This document shows, piece by piece, positions 9,718-23,178 of a DNA stretch of 64,000 nucleotides. Positions within the stretch are counted from its first letter, which is position 1. Every line of letters begins with the position of its first letter. Under the pieces are notes generated by a model. That model saw nothing but the letters and a program-made list of their open reading frames with translations, ran no database searches and was not told where the DNA came from. A program made the position numbers and the translations under genes. Source of the DNA: CAMYMQ01 sp963730305 (GTDB lineage: Bacteria > Pseudomonadota > Alphaproteobacteria > Bin65); NCBI GenBank assembly GCA_963730305.1, contig CAVSRB010000002.1:517937-581936 (forward strand), written 5' to 3'.

Positions 9718-9740
9718 AGCCATGTGCTGTCCACATGGCT
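9718..9740. promoter_or_regulatory. perfect 9-bp inverted repeat, possible operator or processing hairpin
   Basis: AGCCATGTG and CACATGGCT are separated by CTGTC. No T-run follows on either strand, so it is not a standard intrinsic terminator. It lies between the 3' end of the LysR gene and the candidate sRNA, and could be an operator or a Rho-independent-like stop for the LysR transcript. Confidence 0.4.
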
Positions 9741-9833
9741 GAGGCGGGGACGGATGGCTCCGTTATGCAATAGCGGAAAGGGAGCGGCGGCGCCTATCGA
9801 GGCGCGGCGGGCCGTACGTGCGGCCGGCCCGGA

Positions 9834-10733
9834 TCAGAAGCGTGTCTGCGCGATCTTCTCCAGCAGGAAGTCGCGGAAGGCGCCGACCCGGGCCGACTCG
9901 CGCAGGGCCTCCGGGTAGACGAAATAGGCCGTCAGTTCCGGCCCCTCGAGCTCGGGCAGGACGCGGACCAGGCTCGGCTGGTTCTCGACCATGTAGTCCG
10001 GCAGCGAGCCGAGGCCGACCCCGCTGAGCACGGCGCGGAACACGCCGTAGATGCTGTTGACCCGGAACACCGGCTTCAACGCCTCGCCGGTCTCGTCCTC
10101 GATCTCGACCAGCCAGTTGACCGTCGAGAAGGTCGGCGGCGGCGCGTCGGTGAAGCTGACCAGGCGGTGCTTGTGCAGGTCGCCCTGCTTCTGCGGGATG
10201 CCGCTGCGCTTGAGGTAGTCGCTCGACCCGTAGATGTGGCTGTGGACGGTCATCAGCGAGCGGCGGATCAGGTCGGGCTGGGTCGGCTCGGCGAGCTGGA
10301 TGGCGACGTCGGCCTCGCGCATGGTCAGGTCGAGCTCCGAATCGGAGACGATCAGGGTCATCTCGATGTCGGGATAGTGCTCGACGAACTCGCGGATGCG
10401 CGGGGTCAGCCAGCTCGCGCCGATGCCCGTGGTCGCGGTCACCCTGAGCGGCCCCTCCGGCTTCTGCCGGCTCTCCGAGATCAGGGTCTCGGTGAGGTTG
10501 AGCTTGGCGTTCATGTCCTGGACGGTGCGGAACAGCAGCTCGCCCTGCTCGGTCAGCACCAGGCCGCGGGCGTGGCGGTGGAACAGCGGCGCGTTCAGGC
10601 TCTCCTCGAGCGCGCTGATCTGCCGGCTGATCGCCGACTGGCTCAGCCGCAGGCTGTCGCCGGCGTGGGTGAAGCTGCCCGCCTGCGCAACGGCATGGAA
10701 AATGCGCAGCTTGTCCCAGTCGATCATCGCCAT
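9834..10733 (-). CDS. LysR family transcriptional regulator
   Basis: LysR-type DNA-binding regulator of 299 residues. The N-terminal winged helix-turn-helix is typical: LRIFHAVAQAGSFTHAGDSL, then LRLSQSAISRQISALEESL and LFHRHARGLVLTEQGELL. A periplasmic-binding-like effector domain follows (GPLRVTATTGIGASWLTPRI, VAIQLAEPTQPDL, SGVGLGSLPDYMV). It lies 34 bases downstream of trxB on the same strand and may be co-transcribed with it; LysR genes beside trxB are common in alphaproteobacteria. Effector and targets unknown. Confidence 0.93.
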   Translation of the reverse strand: MAMIDWDKLRIFHAVAQAGSFTHAGDSLRLSQSAISRQISALEESLNAPLFHRHARGLVLTEQGELLFRTVQDMNAKLNLTETLISESRQKPEGPLRVTATTGIGASWLTPRIREFVEHYPDIEMTLIVSDSELDLTMREADVAIQLAEPTQPDLIRRSLMTVHSHIYGSSDYLKRSGIPQKQGDLHKHRLVSFTDAPPPTFSTVNWLVEIEDETGEALKPVFRVNSIYGVFRAVLSGVGLGSLPDYMVENQPSLVRVLPELEGPELTAYFVYPEALRESARVGAFRDFLLEKIAQTRF

Positions 10734-10767
10734 GTCCGTGTTGTGCGCCTTACGCGTCCGCTTGCCG

Positions 10768-11736
10768 TCACTCGGCCGCGAGCGACGGCTGCGCCTCCGA
10801 TTCGGCGAGGAATTTCTCCGCGTCCAGGGCCGCCATGCAGCCCATGCCCGCCGCGGTCACGGCCTGGCGATAGATCTTGTCGACGACGTCGCCCGCGGCG
10901 AACACGCCGGGGATGTCGGTCCGGGTCGAGCCCGGCTCGACCACGATGTAGCCCTCGTCGTCCATCGCGACCTTGTCCTTGAACACGCTGGTCGCGGGGG
11001 AATGGCCGATGGCGATGAAGACGCCGTCCGTGGCGAGCTCGCTGGTCTCGCCGGTGACCGTATCCTTGAGCCGCACGCCGGTGACGCCGAGCGGGTCCTC
11101 GTCGCCGAGCACGGCGTCGAGCGTGCTGTTCCAGATCACCTCGATCTTGGGATTGGCGAACAGCCGCTCCTGCAGGATCTTCTCCGCGCGCAGCGCGTCG
11201 CGCCGGTGGACCAGCCGCACCTTGTCGGCGTGGTTGGTCAGGTAGATCGCCTCCTCGACCGCGGTGTTGCCGCCGCCGATCACGACCACCTCCTTGCCGC
11301 GATAGAAGAAGCCGTCGCAGGTGGCGCAGGCGGACACGCCGAAGCCCATGAACTTCTCCTCGGTCGGCAGGCCCAGCCAGCGGGCCTGGGCGCCGGTCGC
11401 GATGATGATCGAATTGGCCAGGTAGGTGTCGCCGCCGTCGCCGGTGCAGCGGAACGGGCGGGCGGTGAAGTCGATGTCGACGATCAGGTCGTGGGTGATG
11501 GTGGTGCCGACGTGCTCGGCCTGGGCCTGCATCTGCTCCATAAGCCACGGCCCCTGGATCACGTCGGCGAAGCCCGGGTAGTTCTCGACGTCGGTGGTGA
11601 TGGTGAGCTGGCCGCCCGGCTCCATGCCGGTGACGATGCGCGGCGCCAGGCTCGCGCGGGCGGCGTAGATGGCGGCGGTGTAGCCGGCCGGCCCGGAGCC
11701 AATGATGAGCACCCGATCGCGGTGGGTTTCGGCCAT
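10768..11736 (-). CDS. trxB: thioredoxin-disulfide reductase
   Basis: Cytoplasmic NADPH-dependent flavoenzyme that reduces thioredoxin; 322 residues. FAD-binding GSGPAGYTAAIYAARA is at the N-terminus, the redox pair is C137-x-x-C140 in ACATCDGFFY, the NADPH site is VVIGGGNTAVEEA, and the C-terminal FAD motif is GVFAAGDVVDKIYRQAVTAA. The start ATG is preceded on the minus strand by GAAGGAGAGG, a good ribosome binding site. The LysR regulator follows on the same strand. Confidence 0.97.
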   Translation of the reverse strand: MAETHRDRVLIIGSGPAGYTAAIYAARASLAPRIVTGMEPGGQLTITTDVENYPGFADVIQGPWLMEQMQAQAEHVGTTITHDLIVDIDFTARPFRCTGDGGDTYLANSIIIATGAQARWLGLPTEEKFMGFGVSACATCDGFFYRGKEVVVIGGGNTAVEEAIYLTNHADKVRLVHRRDALRAEKILQERLFANPKIEVIWNSTLDAVLGDEDPLGVTGVRLKDTVTGETSELATDGVFIAIGHSPATSVFKDKVAMDDEGYIVVEPGSTRTDIPGVFAAGDVVDKIYRQAVTAAGMGCMAALDAEKFLAESEAQPSLAAE

Positions 11737-11834
11737 CGGGCCTCTCCTTCGAACAACGGTCGTTATTGCGTGCGTCTTAATTAGAAAACCGAGCGCGGCC
11801 GCGCAAGGTGTCCGCCGTGGGCCGGGATTTGGCG

Positions 11835-13745
11835 TCAGAACCCGAACATGTGGTCAAAACTAAACGCGCCGGCGCCGTTGACCAGCCCATGATAGCCAAA
11901 TAAGCGGCACGTCGTGTCCCGAACGATGACATAGGCGCCGTCGCCGGCCCGTTTTCGGGCCGTTTCGCCGAACATCTCGCTGTAGCGCCACAAGAGCGAG
12001 CCGTTGCAGGGAATCGCGACGTGCTCGCGGGCGACCTCCGCGCCGTCGCCGTCGTGCAGGATCAGGTCGGTCGCCGACTGGGGGTGCCAGCTCGTCGCCG
12101 AGGTGTAGATCAGGTGGCACTGGGTATCGAGCGGCGCCGCGCCCAGGCGCAGGAACAGCCGGGTCGACAGCCCCGGCGGTGCGCCGGTGTAGGACTGCGG
12201 CTCGTTCCGGTAGGTCAGCACGGTGTTGAAGATGTGCGCGCCGAAGCTGGTCTCGGCGGCGTGGCCGCTGGCCCGGTCCTGGTAGCGGAAGATGGCGTGG
12301 AGCCAGCCGTCGGCGTCGCCGCCATCGGCGAAGTCGTAGAGCAACTCGACATGGCCGTAGCCCGAGGGCAGCCCGCCGTTGGCGGCGAGCGGCTCGTCGA
12401 GCGGCACCCAGGCCGAGTCCGACCGCTTGAGGCAGCCGAGCCGTTCGGTGTGCATCTCGCGGCCGCTGGCGTCGTAGATCTTCAGCGCCAGGGGCAGATT
12501 GGTCTGGGCGGTCGACATCGGCGTCGGCAGCAGCGCGCTGGTCATCCGGTCGAGCGGCAGCACCGGGGCCGGCAGCACGTAGCCCTTGCCGACCAGGTTG
12601 GACAGCTCGGCGATGCGCGGGTCGGGTTCGAGGTCGGTGCGCTCGACGTTGACGTGGGCGATGCGGCTGCGCCCGGCCGCGGCCATCACCTCGTAGCGTG
12701 GGCGGACGAAATACTTGCCGGCCTGGACCTCGATCTGGTCGGGCCAGCGCAGCCCCGGCATCAGCTCGGCGACGTCGAGCGGGTAGGAGCCGAACGCCGG
12801 CACTTCGCGGTCGAGCCAGACCACGTCCTCGTCGCCCATCTTGTTGAGGCCGATGCCGTTCGCCGGGATCGGGCAGGGATGACTGTTCTGAACCCACAGA
12901 ACGACCCGTTCGCCCTCGTGCGGCGCGGGCAGGCCGGCGTATCGGTCGGCCGGCCAGGCGTTGGCGTCGTGGGTGCATGACAGCACGTCGTCGCTGTCGC
13001 CGTAGGTGTCGAGCGCATACTTGACGACGTCGTGCCCGCGCGCGCCGACGGCGTGGAGGAAGAGCTGGCCGGCGAAGGCGGGCAGGCCGAAGCGCGCGCG
13101 GATCGCCGCGCTGTCGATGGTAATGGACCCGGTGTCCGGCGGCGCCGGCGCGTCCCATTGCGCGATCACCTCGCCGGCGGCGTCGAACAGCCAGGCGTGC
13201 AGGGTGACCCGCTCGGCGCCGTAGCGCGCCCAGTAGTTGGCGGTGGTCAGCCGGGTGTGGTGGCCGTCGGCGTCGCGGAAGAAGGCGAAGTTGGTCGCGA
13301 AGTTGAGCGGGTCGAGATAGCGCGCCGGGTTGGTCAGCAGCGCGTCGGGCAGGCGCATGGCGTCGAGCGTCACCACCGCCGCGCCGTCGGGCAGCAGGTG
13401 GGCGATGTGGGCGGCCACCCGCTCGGCGTCGAAGGCGACGACGAAGACCAGTTTGGCGTCGGCGGCGGCCAGCTCGGTGACCGGCTGGGCGGCGTGGCCG
13501 AGCACGGGCTTGCCGACATCCTCGATCTTCTGGACGAACACGCCGGCGAGCGCGACGCGGTCGAGCGGATGCAGCGCGGCGAAGCTGCCGGCGAAGCCGT
13601 GCGGGTCGTAGAGCGCCACCGGCCCGGCCTCGGCCAGCCGGGCGATCAGCGCCGCGGCCGGGGCCGCCGCCGCCGGATGGCCGATCGCCTTGAAGAAGGC
13701 GGTGCCGCCGGTGGTGTTGCTGAAGGTCTCGATATCGAGCGCCAT
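11835..13745 (-). CDS. conserved-looking hypothetical protein, 635 aa
   Basis: I recognise no family. The reading frame is long and clean, 635 residues from MALDIETFSNTTGG. It shows no signal peptide, no membrane segments and no obvious nucleotide-binding motif. The composition is that of a folded soluble protein rich in aromatic and His residues. An N-terminal part with Rossmann-like alternation (AEAGPVALYDPHGFAGSF, AADAKLVFVVAFDAERVA) is followed by a large C-terminal part with beta-sandwich-like spacing and many Trp/Tyr. The upstream in-frame codons (to 13823) are basic and unlike the rest, so the later ATG is preferred. The next gene upstream on the same strand encodes a 2OG-Fe(II) oxygenase, so a joint role is possible. 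Confidence 0.7.
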   Translation of the reverse strand: MALDIETFSNTTGGTAFFKAIGHPAAAAPAAALIARLAEAGPVALYDPHGFAGSFAALHPLDRVALAGVFVQKIEDVGKPVLGHAAQPVTELAAADAKLVFVVAFDAERVAAHIAHLLPDGAAVVTLDAMRLPDALLTNPARYLDPLNFATNFAFFRDADGHHTRLTTANYWARYGAERVTLHAWLFDAAGEVIAQWDAPAPPDTGSITIDSAAIRARFGLPAFAGQLFLHAVGARGHDVVKYALDTYGDSDDVLSCTHDANAWPADRYAGLPAPHEGERVVLWVQNSHPCPIPANGIGLNKMGDEDVVWLDREVPAFGSYPLDVAELMPGLRWPDQIEVQAGKYFVRPRYEVMAAAGRSRIAHVNVERTDLEPDPRIAELSNLVGKGYVLPAPVLPLDRMTSALLPTPMSTAQTNLPLALKIYDASGREMHTERLGCLKRSDSAWVPLDEPLAANGGLPSGYGHVELLYDFADGGDADGWLHAIFRYQDRASGHAAETSFGAHIFNTVLTYRNEPQSYTGAPPGLSTRLFLRLGAAPLDTQCHLIYTSATSWHPQSATDLILHDGDGAEVAREHVAIPCNGSLLWRYSEMFGETARKRAGDGAYVIVRDTTCRLFGYHGLVNGAGAFSFDHMFGF

Positions 13746-13842
13746 GCGCCGCCGCTGTCCCCGTTTCCCGGACTTTTCCCCGTTTCGGGCGACAGGGTTA
13801 TACCGCGCCGCCGGGCGGTGCAAGGCGCGTCTGGGCGGCGGA

Positions 13843-14538
13843 TCAGGCCCCGATCGGACAGTCGGGAAAGGCGAGCTCGTCGCGGGCGCGCCACTCGGGG
13901 GCGACGTAGTTGACGATCAGCGAGCGGCGCACGCCCGGGATCGGCCGGCGCTGGAGCCCGTGCCAGGTGTTCGACGACGGGATGAAGATCAGCCCGCCGT
14001 TGGGCGCGAAGGGCGCGCTGCCGACGTGGTGGCCCGCGGCGTCGTAGAGATCGGTGCCGAGCGGCGCGGCCCACTCCTCCTTGGACAGGTAGATCAGCAT
14101 GGTGAAGCGCTTGACCGCGATGTCGGTGTGCGGCTCGAGCCAGAAGCCGTCACGGTCCATCGTGTATTCGATGCGCAGGCTGGTCCCGGCCAGGTCGACG
14201 TCGCACAGGTTCTGGATCGCGGCGACCGACGCCGGCGACTGCAGCGCCGCCGCGACCGCGTGGCAGACCGGGAAGCGGTCCTGGGTGGCGGCGTCGAAAT
14301 AGACCCGGTCGGCGTTGTGTTCCTCGCGCCGGCCCTGCTCGTAGCGCATCGCGGGTGGCGGATCGAACGGCAGCGCCAGCACCGCGTCGGCGATCGCCGG
14401 CGGCAGCACGGTGCGGAGCAACCAGTGGGTGAAGGGATAGGTCTGGCGGTCCGCCCGGTCGAGCGCGGTACGAAACGCCGCGCCCGTGGCGGCGGCGCTC
14501 GGCAATTTGGAATCGGCAGCGTTGCTGGTCGTGGTCAC
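13843..14538 (-). CDS. 2OG-Fe(II) oxygenase family protein
   Basis: 231 residues with the pattern of the 2-oxoglutarate/Fe(II) dioxygenase jelly roll. The iron ligands appear as the HxD pair in LEPHTDIAVKRFTMLIYLS and a distal His in NTWHGLQRRPIPGVRRSLIV, where the following Arg would bind 2-oxoglutarate. The product ends VNYVAPEWRARDELAFPD, as seen in small bacterial prolyl-hydroxylase-like enzymes. It lies 97 bases upstream of the 635-residue unknown gene in the same direction. Substrate unknown; a role in modifying a carbohydrate or protein surface is speculation. Confidence 0.75.
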   Translation of the reverse strand: MTTTSNAADSKLPSAAATGAAFRTALDRADRQTYPFTHWLLRTVLPPAIADAVLALPFDPPPAMRYEQGRREEHNADRVYFDAATQDRFPVCHAVAAALQSPASVAAIQNLCDVDLAGTSLRIEYTMDRDGFWLEPHTDIAVKRFTMLIYLSKEEWAAPLGTDLYDAAGHHVGSAPFAPNGGLIFIPSSNTWHGLQRRPIPGVRRSLIVNYVAPEWRARDELAFPDCPIGA

Positions 14539-14613
14539 GGCGCCGGCCTCCCGTTCGCGGGCTCGTGGGAGGCCTCTTCTACGCCGCTGCCGCGGGGGGC
14601 GGATTGATCCGAA

Positions 14614-15588
14614 TCAATCCGGCGCTGCGCCCGAATTTCGCTCGCGCAGCCGCCGGGCGATGTTCTCGGCCACCGCGGCGGTGTCGCCGGGCGGCGCATA
14701 GGACCAATGGTCGAGCCGGCCCTCGAAGCGCCGGGTGATGCCGGCGGCGTGGAGCCGCTCGTGGAAGCGGTCGATCCGCTTCGAGCTGCCTTCGAGCGGG
14801 ATGACGTGGACCGGCTTGCCGGTCGCGAGCGCCTCCGACGTCATCGACACCGAATCGCAGGTGACCAGGACATGGTCGGCGAGGCCGAGCCAGCCGAAAT
14901 AGGGGTTCTCGCCGGCATGGTCCCAGACCAGCGCGGGGGCGTCGCCCAGCCCGGCGCGCAGCGCGGCCTCGTTCTCGGCGCCGGTGCGGCGCGACGGGGT
15001 GATCAGCAGGCCGACGCCTTCTTCCACGGCCAGCGCGCGGAGCTGTTCGCCGAGGTGCCGGGCGATCGCCGGGGTCAGGCGGTAGCGGCCGTTGGCGCCG
15101 CCGATCAGCACCGTGACCAGCGGCCGGGGCAGGTGGGCCACGCTCGGCGCCAGCGCCGCGGCGGCGGCGGCCAGCTTGTCGGGCGTGACCCGGTGGACCG
15201 CGGCCTGGGTGACCAGCACGTTGGGGCCGCGCAGCGGATCGTGCGCCGGCACCACGATCAGGTCGAACCGGTCGGGGCGCACCGGCGGCACCTGGATGTG
15301 GGCGGCGAAGCAGCGCCCGCCGCTCAGCCGCCGGATCGCCAGCGCCGGGGCGACGGCGCGCTTGCCGCAGGTGATGATCAGGTCGGGCCAGGGCGGCGCG
15401 AGGGCGTCGCCGTCGGGGCCGGGCGCGCGCAGCGGCGCCAGCCACAGCCGCGGCGGCAGCCACTTCCACGGCGCGCGCGGCCGCAGCCGCTTGACCGTGA
15501 TCGCCGCGCCCAGCGCTTCGGCGACGCCGAGCGCCTGGTTCTCCATGCCGATATGGCCTTCGGTCAGGACCCAGCAGCGCGTGGTCAT
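14614..15588 (-). CDS. mitochondrial fission ELM1 family protein (DUF1022)
   Basis: 324 residues beginning MTTRCWVLTEGHIGMENQAL, the N-terminus usual for this family, which is related to GT-B glycosyltransferases. Further family blocks are WPDLIITCGKRAVAPALAIR, VTVLIGGANGRYRL, LLITPSRRTGAENEAAL and VTCDSVSMTSEALATGKPVH. A longer start at 15678 would add a Pro/Ala-rich 30-residue tail without family similarity, so 15588 is chosen. In bacteria the function is not settled; the fold suggests a nucleotide-sugar glycosyltransferase in envelope biogenesis. Confidence 0.85.
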   Translation of the reverse strand: MTTRCWVLTEGHIGMENQALGVAEALGAAITVKRLRPRAPWKWLPPRLWLAPLRAPGPDGDALAPPWPDLIITCGKRAVAPALAIRRLSGGRCFAAHIQVPPVRPDRFDLIVVPAHDPLRGPNVLVTQAAVHRVTPDKLAAAAAALAPSVAHLPRPLVTVLIGGANGRYRLTPAIARHLGEQLRALAVEEGVGLLITPSRRTGAENEAALRAGLGDAPALVWDHAGENPYFGWLGLADHVLVTCDSVSMTSEALATGKPVHVIPLEGSSKRIDRFHERLHAAGITRRFEGRLDHWSYAPPGDTAAVAENIARRLRERNSGAAPD

Positions 15589-15770
15589 GGCGACGCCACG
15601 CGGGTCGGCCGCGGTTTCCGCGGGCGGTGCGGATCGGGCAGGGGCCGCCGGTTTCTCAAGCTTGTCTCGTCCGTCCATCGATCGTGCCGCCCGCCGCTAG
15701 GCGCGGCGGCGCCGTTCCGGGGTGGAACCGTGAAAATCCGGCCGGAACGCTCGGTAAAGAATGGAAACTA

Positions 15771-15800
15771 TTGAAATAATATTACTCAATCCGCTATAAC
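15771..15800 (+). promoter_or_regulatory. sigma-70-type promoter for the Lrp/AsnC gene
   Basis: TTGAAA (15771-15776) and TATAAC (15795-15800) are separated by 18 bases in a distinctly AT-rich patch. This lies 53 bases upstream of the preferred start codon of the regulator. It matches the housekeeping consensus well. Confidence 0.55.
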
Positions 15801-15852
15801 CCGGCAAATTCCTGTCGAGAAGCCCCTCCCCATGGTTCCGGACGGGTCCCCC

Positions 15853-16353
15853 ATGACCAATGTAAGCAGCGAACGCGGACGGCGTGTCAAGCTGGACGCG
15901 ATCGACCTGAAAATCCTGCGCGATCTTCAGCAAAACGGCCGCATGACCAACGTCGAGCTGGCGCGCCGCGCCGGCATCTCGGCGCCGCCCTGCCTGCGCC
16001 GCGTGCGGGCGCTGGAGGAGGCGGGCTACATCCGCGGCTACCATGCCGAGATCGACCCCGAGGCGCTCGGCTTCGAGGTGCTGTTCTTCGTCCTGGTCGG
16101 GCTCGACAGCCAGGCGGGCGAGGTGCTCCACGGCTTCGAGGCCGACATGCAGGCCTGGCCCGAGGTGCGCGAGTGCCACATGGTCCGCGGCGCGGGGGAT
16201 TTCATGCTCAAGATCGTCGCCCGCAACACCGCGCACGAGAACGAGCTGACCACGCGGCTGACCTCGGCGCCGCACGTCACCACGGTGCAGACGATCCAGG
16301 TCATCCAGACCTCGAAGAGCCGCCCCGGCGTGCCGGTCCGCGAGGACGAATAG
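15853..16353 (+). CDS. Lrp/AsnC family transcriptional regulator
   Basis: Feast/famine-type regulator, about 166 residues. Helix-turn-helix: LDAIDLKILRDLQQNGRMTN, VELARRAGISAPPCLRRVRA and LEEAGYIRGYHAEIDPEALG. The C-terminal RAM/AsnC ligand-binding domain has VRECHMVRGAGDFMLKIVAR. The second ATG is chosen because MTNVSSERG is short and basic before the HTH; an ATG at 15832 is the alternative. It is divergent from the ELM1 gene and convergent with greA. Confidence 0.92.
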   Translation: MTNVSSERGRRVKLDAIDLKILRDLQQNGRMTNVELARRAGISAPPCLRRVRALEEAGYIRGYHAEIDPEALGFEVLFFVLVGLDSQAGEVLHGFEADMQAWPEVRECHMVRGAGDFMLKIVARNTAHENELTTRLTSAPHVTTVQTIQVIQTSKSRPGVPVREDE

Positions 16354-16376
16354 GGCGTTCCGGTCGCGCGACGCCG

Positions 16377-16850
16377 CTACTTGTACTGGACCTTCATGAT
16401 TTCGTAGGCCTTGGAGCCGCCGGGGGTCGTGACCTCGATGGAATCGCCCTTTTCCTTGCCGATCAGCGCACGGGCGAGCGGCGAGACGAGCGACAGCAGG
16501 CCGTTGGCGATATCGCCCTCGTCGGCGCCGACGATCTGATAGGTCTTCTTCTCGTCGGTATCCTCGTCGGCCAGCGTCACGGTGGCGCCGAAGCGCACGG
16601 TGGTGCCCGACATTTTCGAGACGTCGATGACCTGCGCCCGGCTGATCTTGTCCTCGATCTCGGCGACCCGGCCCTCGATGAACGCCTGCCGCTCCTTGGC
16701 CGCGTGATATTCCGCATTCTCGGAGAGGTCGCCGTGCTCGCGCGCCTCCTCGAGCGCCTTGATGATCGCGGGGCGCTCGACGCTCTTCAAATGCTTCAAC
16801 TCTTCCTGCAAACGGCTGTAACCGTTTGCCGTCATCGGCAGTCTTTCCAT
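16377..16850 (-). CDS. greA: transcription elongation factor GreA
   Basis: 157 residues. The N-terminal coiled coil begins MERLPMTANGYSRLQEELKH, with the tip acidic pair in HGDLSENAEYHAAKERQ, which promotes transcript cleavage by stalled RNA polymerase. The C-terminal FKBP-like domain has SPLARALIGKEKGDSIEV and ends EIMKVQY(K). Two ATGs are adjacent; MERLPMT matches family starts. It lies downstream of carA-carB on the same strand, the usual alphaproteobacterial order. Confidence 0.96.
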   Translation of the reverse strand: MERLPMTANGYSRLQEELKHLKSVERPAIIKALEEAREHGDLSENAEYHAAKERQAFIEGRVAEIEDKISRAQVIDVSKMSGTTVRFGATVTLADEDTDEKKTYQIVGADEGDIANGLLSLVSPLARALIGKEKGDSIEVTTPGGSKAYEIMKVQYK

Positions 16851-16991
16851 CAACGGATCCTTCGTGAAACTTTGCGCGAGGACGCGGTAACCATCTTAGC
16901 GCACACTTCGCGCCGCGCAAATTTCGGTAGGCAATTGACACGCTTTTCCGCGCCCACGGGCTCGAGTTCGGCCGCGCGACGGCGGAAATCC

Positions 16992-20314
<3,323 letters not shown>

Positions 20315-20320
20315 CGGCCG

Positions 20321-21549
<1,229 letters not shown>

Positions 21550-21801
21550 TGACGCCCTGAGGTTGGAGGATTGTCGGAGGCCCCGGAAGGCTGCGGGTAG
21601 ATACGATCCTTTGTGCGGTGCGTCAACCCGGCCCGTGACAGGAAAATGACGGCCGCCGGTGCGGTCCGTTGCTGCTCCCGCCGCGTGGCCCCGAAGCGAT
21701 TTCCCTCGGCCGCGAATCGCGCTAGTGTCCCGCGCTTCAACGCCGCCCCGGCCCGACCGGGCCCGGAGGCGGCGCCGGGGGACAATCAACGGGTGTGGCA
21801 G

Positions 21802-22257
21802 ATGCTACGCGAGCGCCTAAGCGTCGAACTCAAGGCCGCCATGAAGGAGAAGAACGAGCGCAAGCGCGCGACGTTGCGTCTCATCCTGGCGGCGCTCAAG
21901 GACCGCGATATCGCCGCGCGCTCCAAGGGCGTGACCGACGGGATCGACGAGACCGAGATCCTGTCGATGCTCCAGACCATGGTGAAGCAGCGCCAGGAGA
22001 GCATCGAGCACTACGAGCATGGCGGCCGGCTCGAGCTCGCCGAGCAGGAGCGCGAGGAGATCGAGATCATCGAGCAGTTCCTGCCCGAGCAGCTCGACCC
22101 GAACGCGGTCGAGGCGGCCGTGCAGTCGGTGATCGAGGAGTTGGGCGCGACCACCATCAAGGACATGGGCCGGACGATGGCGGCCCTGCGCGAGCGCTAC
22201 GCCGGCCAGATGGACTTCGCCAAGGCCAGCGCCATCGTCAAGGCGCAGCTGGGCTAG
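21802..22257 (+). CDS. yqeY: GatB/YqeY domain-containing protein
   Basis: 151 residues starting MLRERLSVELKAAMKEKNER, the standard YqeY start, followed by RATLRLILAALKDRDIAAR, EILSMLQTMVKQRQESIEHY, EIEIIEQFLPEQL and IKDMGRTMAALRERYAG. The family resembles the tRNA-binding tail of GatB amidotransferase; its function is not firmly known. It is divergent from carA and upstream of the dnaG-rpoD block, a common alphaproteobacterial neighbourhood. Confidence 0.94.
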   Translation: MLRERLSVELKAAMKEKNERKRATLRLILAALKDRDIAARSKGVTDGIDETEILSMLQTMVKQRQESIEHYEHGGRLELAEQEREEIEIIEQFLPEQLDPNAVEAAVQSVIEELGATTIKDMGRTMAALRERYAGQMDFAKASAIVKAQLG

Positions 22258-22276
22258 CGGCGCGGCGGCCGCCGGT

Positions 22277-22411
22277 AGGGGAGGCCCCTCACCCGGCCGC
22301 TGCGCGGCCGACCTCTCCCGAGGGAGAGGTGCTTTGCCGATGCGCTTATTTCCCCTCTCCCCGGGGAGAGGGAGGGGCCCACCGCGTAGCGGTGGGAGGG
22401 TGAGGGGGCCG
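22277..22411. repeat. compound GC-rich palindromic intergenic repeat
   Basis: Outer arms GGCCCCTCACCC (about 22283) and GGGAGGGTGAGGGGG (about 22394) are inverted. Inside are three further hairpins: CGGCCGCTGCGCGGCCG, CCTCTCCCGAGGGAGAGG, and CCCTCTCCCCGGGGAGAGGG. It matches the type of mosaic palindromic element widely scattered between alphaproteobacterial genes. Confidence 0.75.
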
Positions 22412-22512
22412 CTGTTGCCGCCGGAAGGCAAGCCAATTGAAGCCCCGCCCGCGATCTGCTTGTCTGATCGCCGACACCTGACAAGACCACGACCGACATA
22501 GGGAGACATGGC

Positions 22513-23154
22513 ATGGACCCGGTTGGCCTGAATGGGGAGCTGCTGGACCGGCTGGCGATCCGCGACCTGATCGAGAACTGGGCCGTGTGGCGCGACGCCG
22601 GCTTCTGGGACAAGTTCCGGACCTGCTGGCACGACGACGGCCGCATGATGGCGACCTGGACCCAGGGCACCGCCGACGAGTTCATCCAGATGAGCCGCGA
22701 GGGCTGGGACAAGGGCGTCTCGATCCTGCACTTCCTCGGCGGCATGAGCATCGAGCTCGGGACGGGCGATTGGCGCGACCGCGCCGTCACCCAGACCAAG
22801 ATGACCATCTCCCAGCGCGGCGAGGTCCACGGCGCGCTGGTCGACGTGGTCTGCACCGGCCGCTTCTACGACCTGGTCGAGAAGCGCGACGGCCGGTGGG
22901 GCGTCGTGCTGCGCCAGCCGATCTACGAGAAGGACCGGATGGACCCGGTCGACCCGGCCGTGCGGGTCGAGCTCGACCCGTCGATCCTGGAGAAGTATCC
23001 CGTGGGCTACCGCCACCTGGCCTACATCCAGCACCTGATCGGCTACCCGGTGAAGGACGACATGCCCGGCCTGACCGGCCCGATGGTCGAGAAGCTCTAC
23101 GCGCTGGGCGCCGGCTGGCTCGACGGCAAGGGCGCCGACTGGCCGCCGGCGTAG
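22513..23154 (+). CDS. SnoaL-like (nuclear transport factor 2 fold) domain protein
   Basis: 213 residues; the first 150 have the SnoaL_4/NTF2-like pattern: LLDRLAIRDLIENWAVWRDA, DKFRTCWHDDGRMMATW, ISQRGEVHGALVDVVCTGRF and YDLVEKRDGRWGVVLRQPIY. Such proteins are often small hydratase, isomerase or ring-hydroxylating-dioxygenase-like accessory enzymes. The C-terminal extension (YPVGYRHLAYIQHLIGYPV) is unassigned. The ATG is preceded by AGGGAG at good distance. It converges with an SDR gene whose 3' end is 24 bases away. Confidence 0.8.
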   Translation: MDPVGLNGELLDRLAIRDLIENWAVWRDAGFWDKFRTCWHDDGRMMATWTQGTADEFIQMSREGWDKGVSILHFLGGMSIELGTGDWRDRAVTQTKMTISQRGEVHGALVDVVCTGRFYDLVEKRDGRWGVVLRQPIYEKDRMDPVDPAVRVELDPSILEKYPVGYRHLAYIQHLIGYPVKDDMPGLTGPMVEKLYALGAGWLDGKGADWPPA

Positions 23155-23178
23155 CTGGCGCGCGGCGTCCGGCCGCTG

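Noticed and set aside
9443..9736. 97-codon minus-strand frame between msrP and the LysR gene
   Set aside because: It runs through the hairpins and the intrinsic terminator, has no recognisable domain, and the region fits a structured RNA better.
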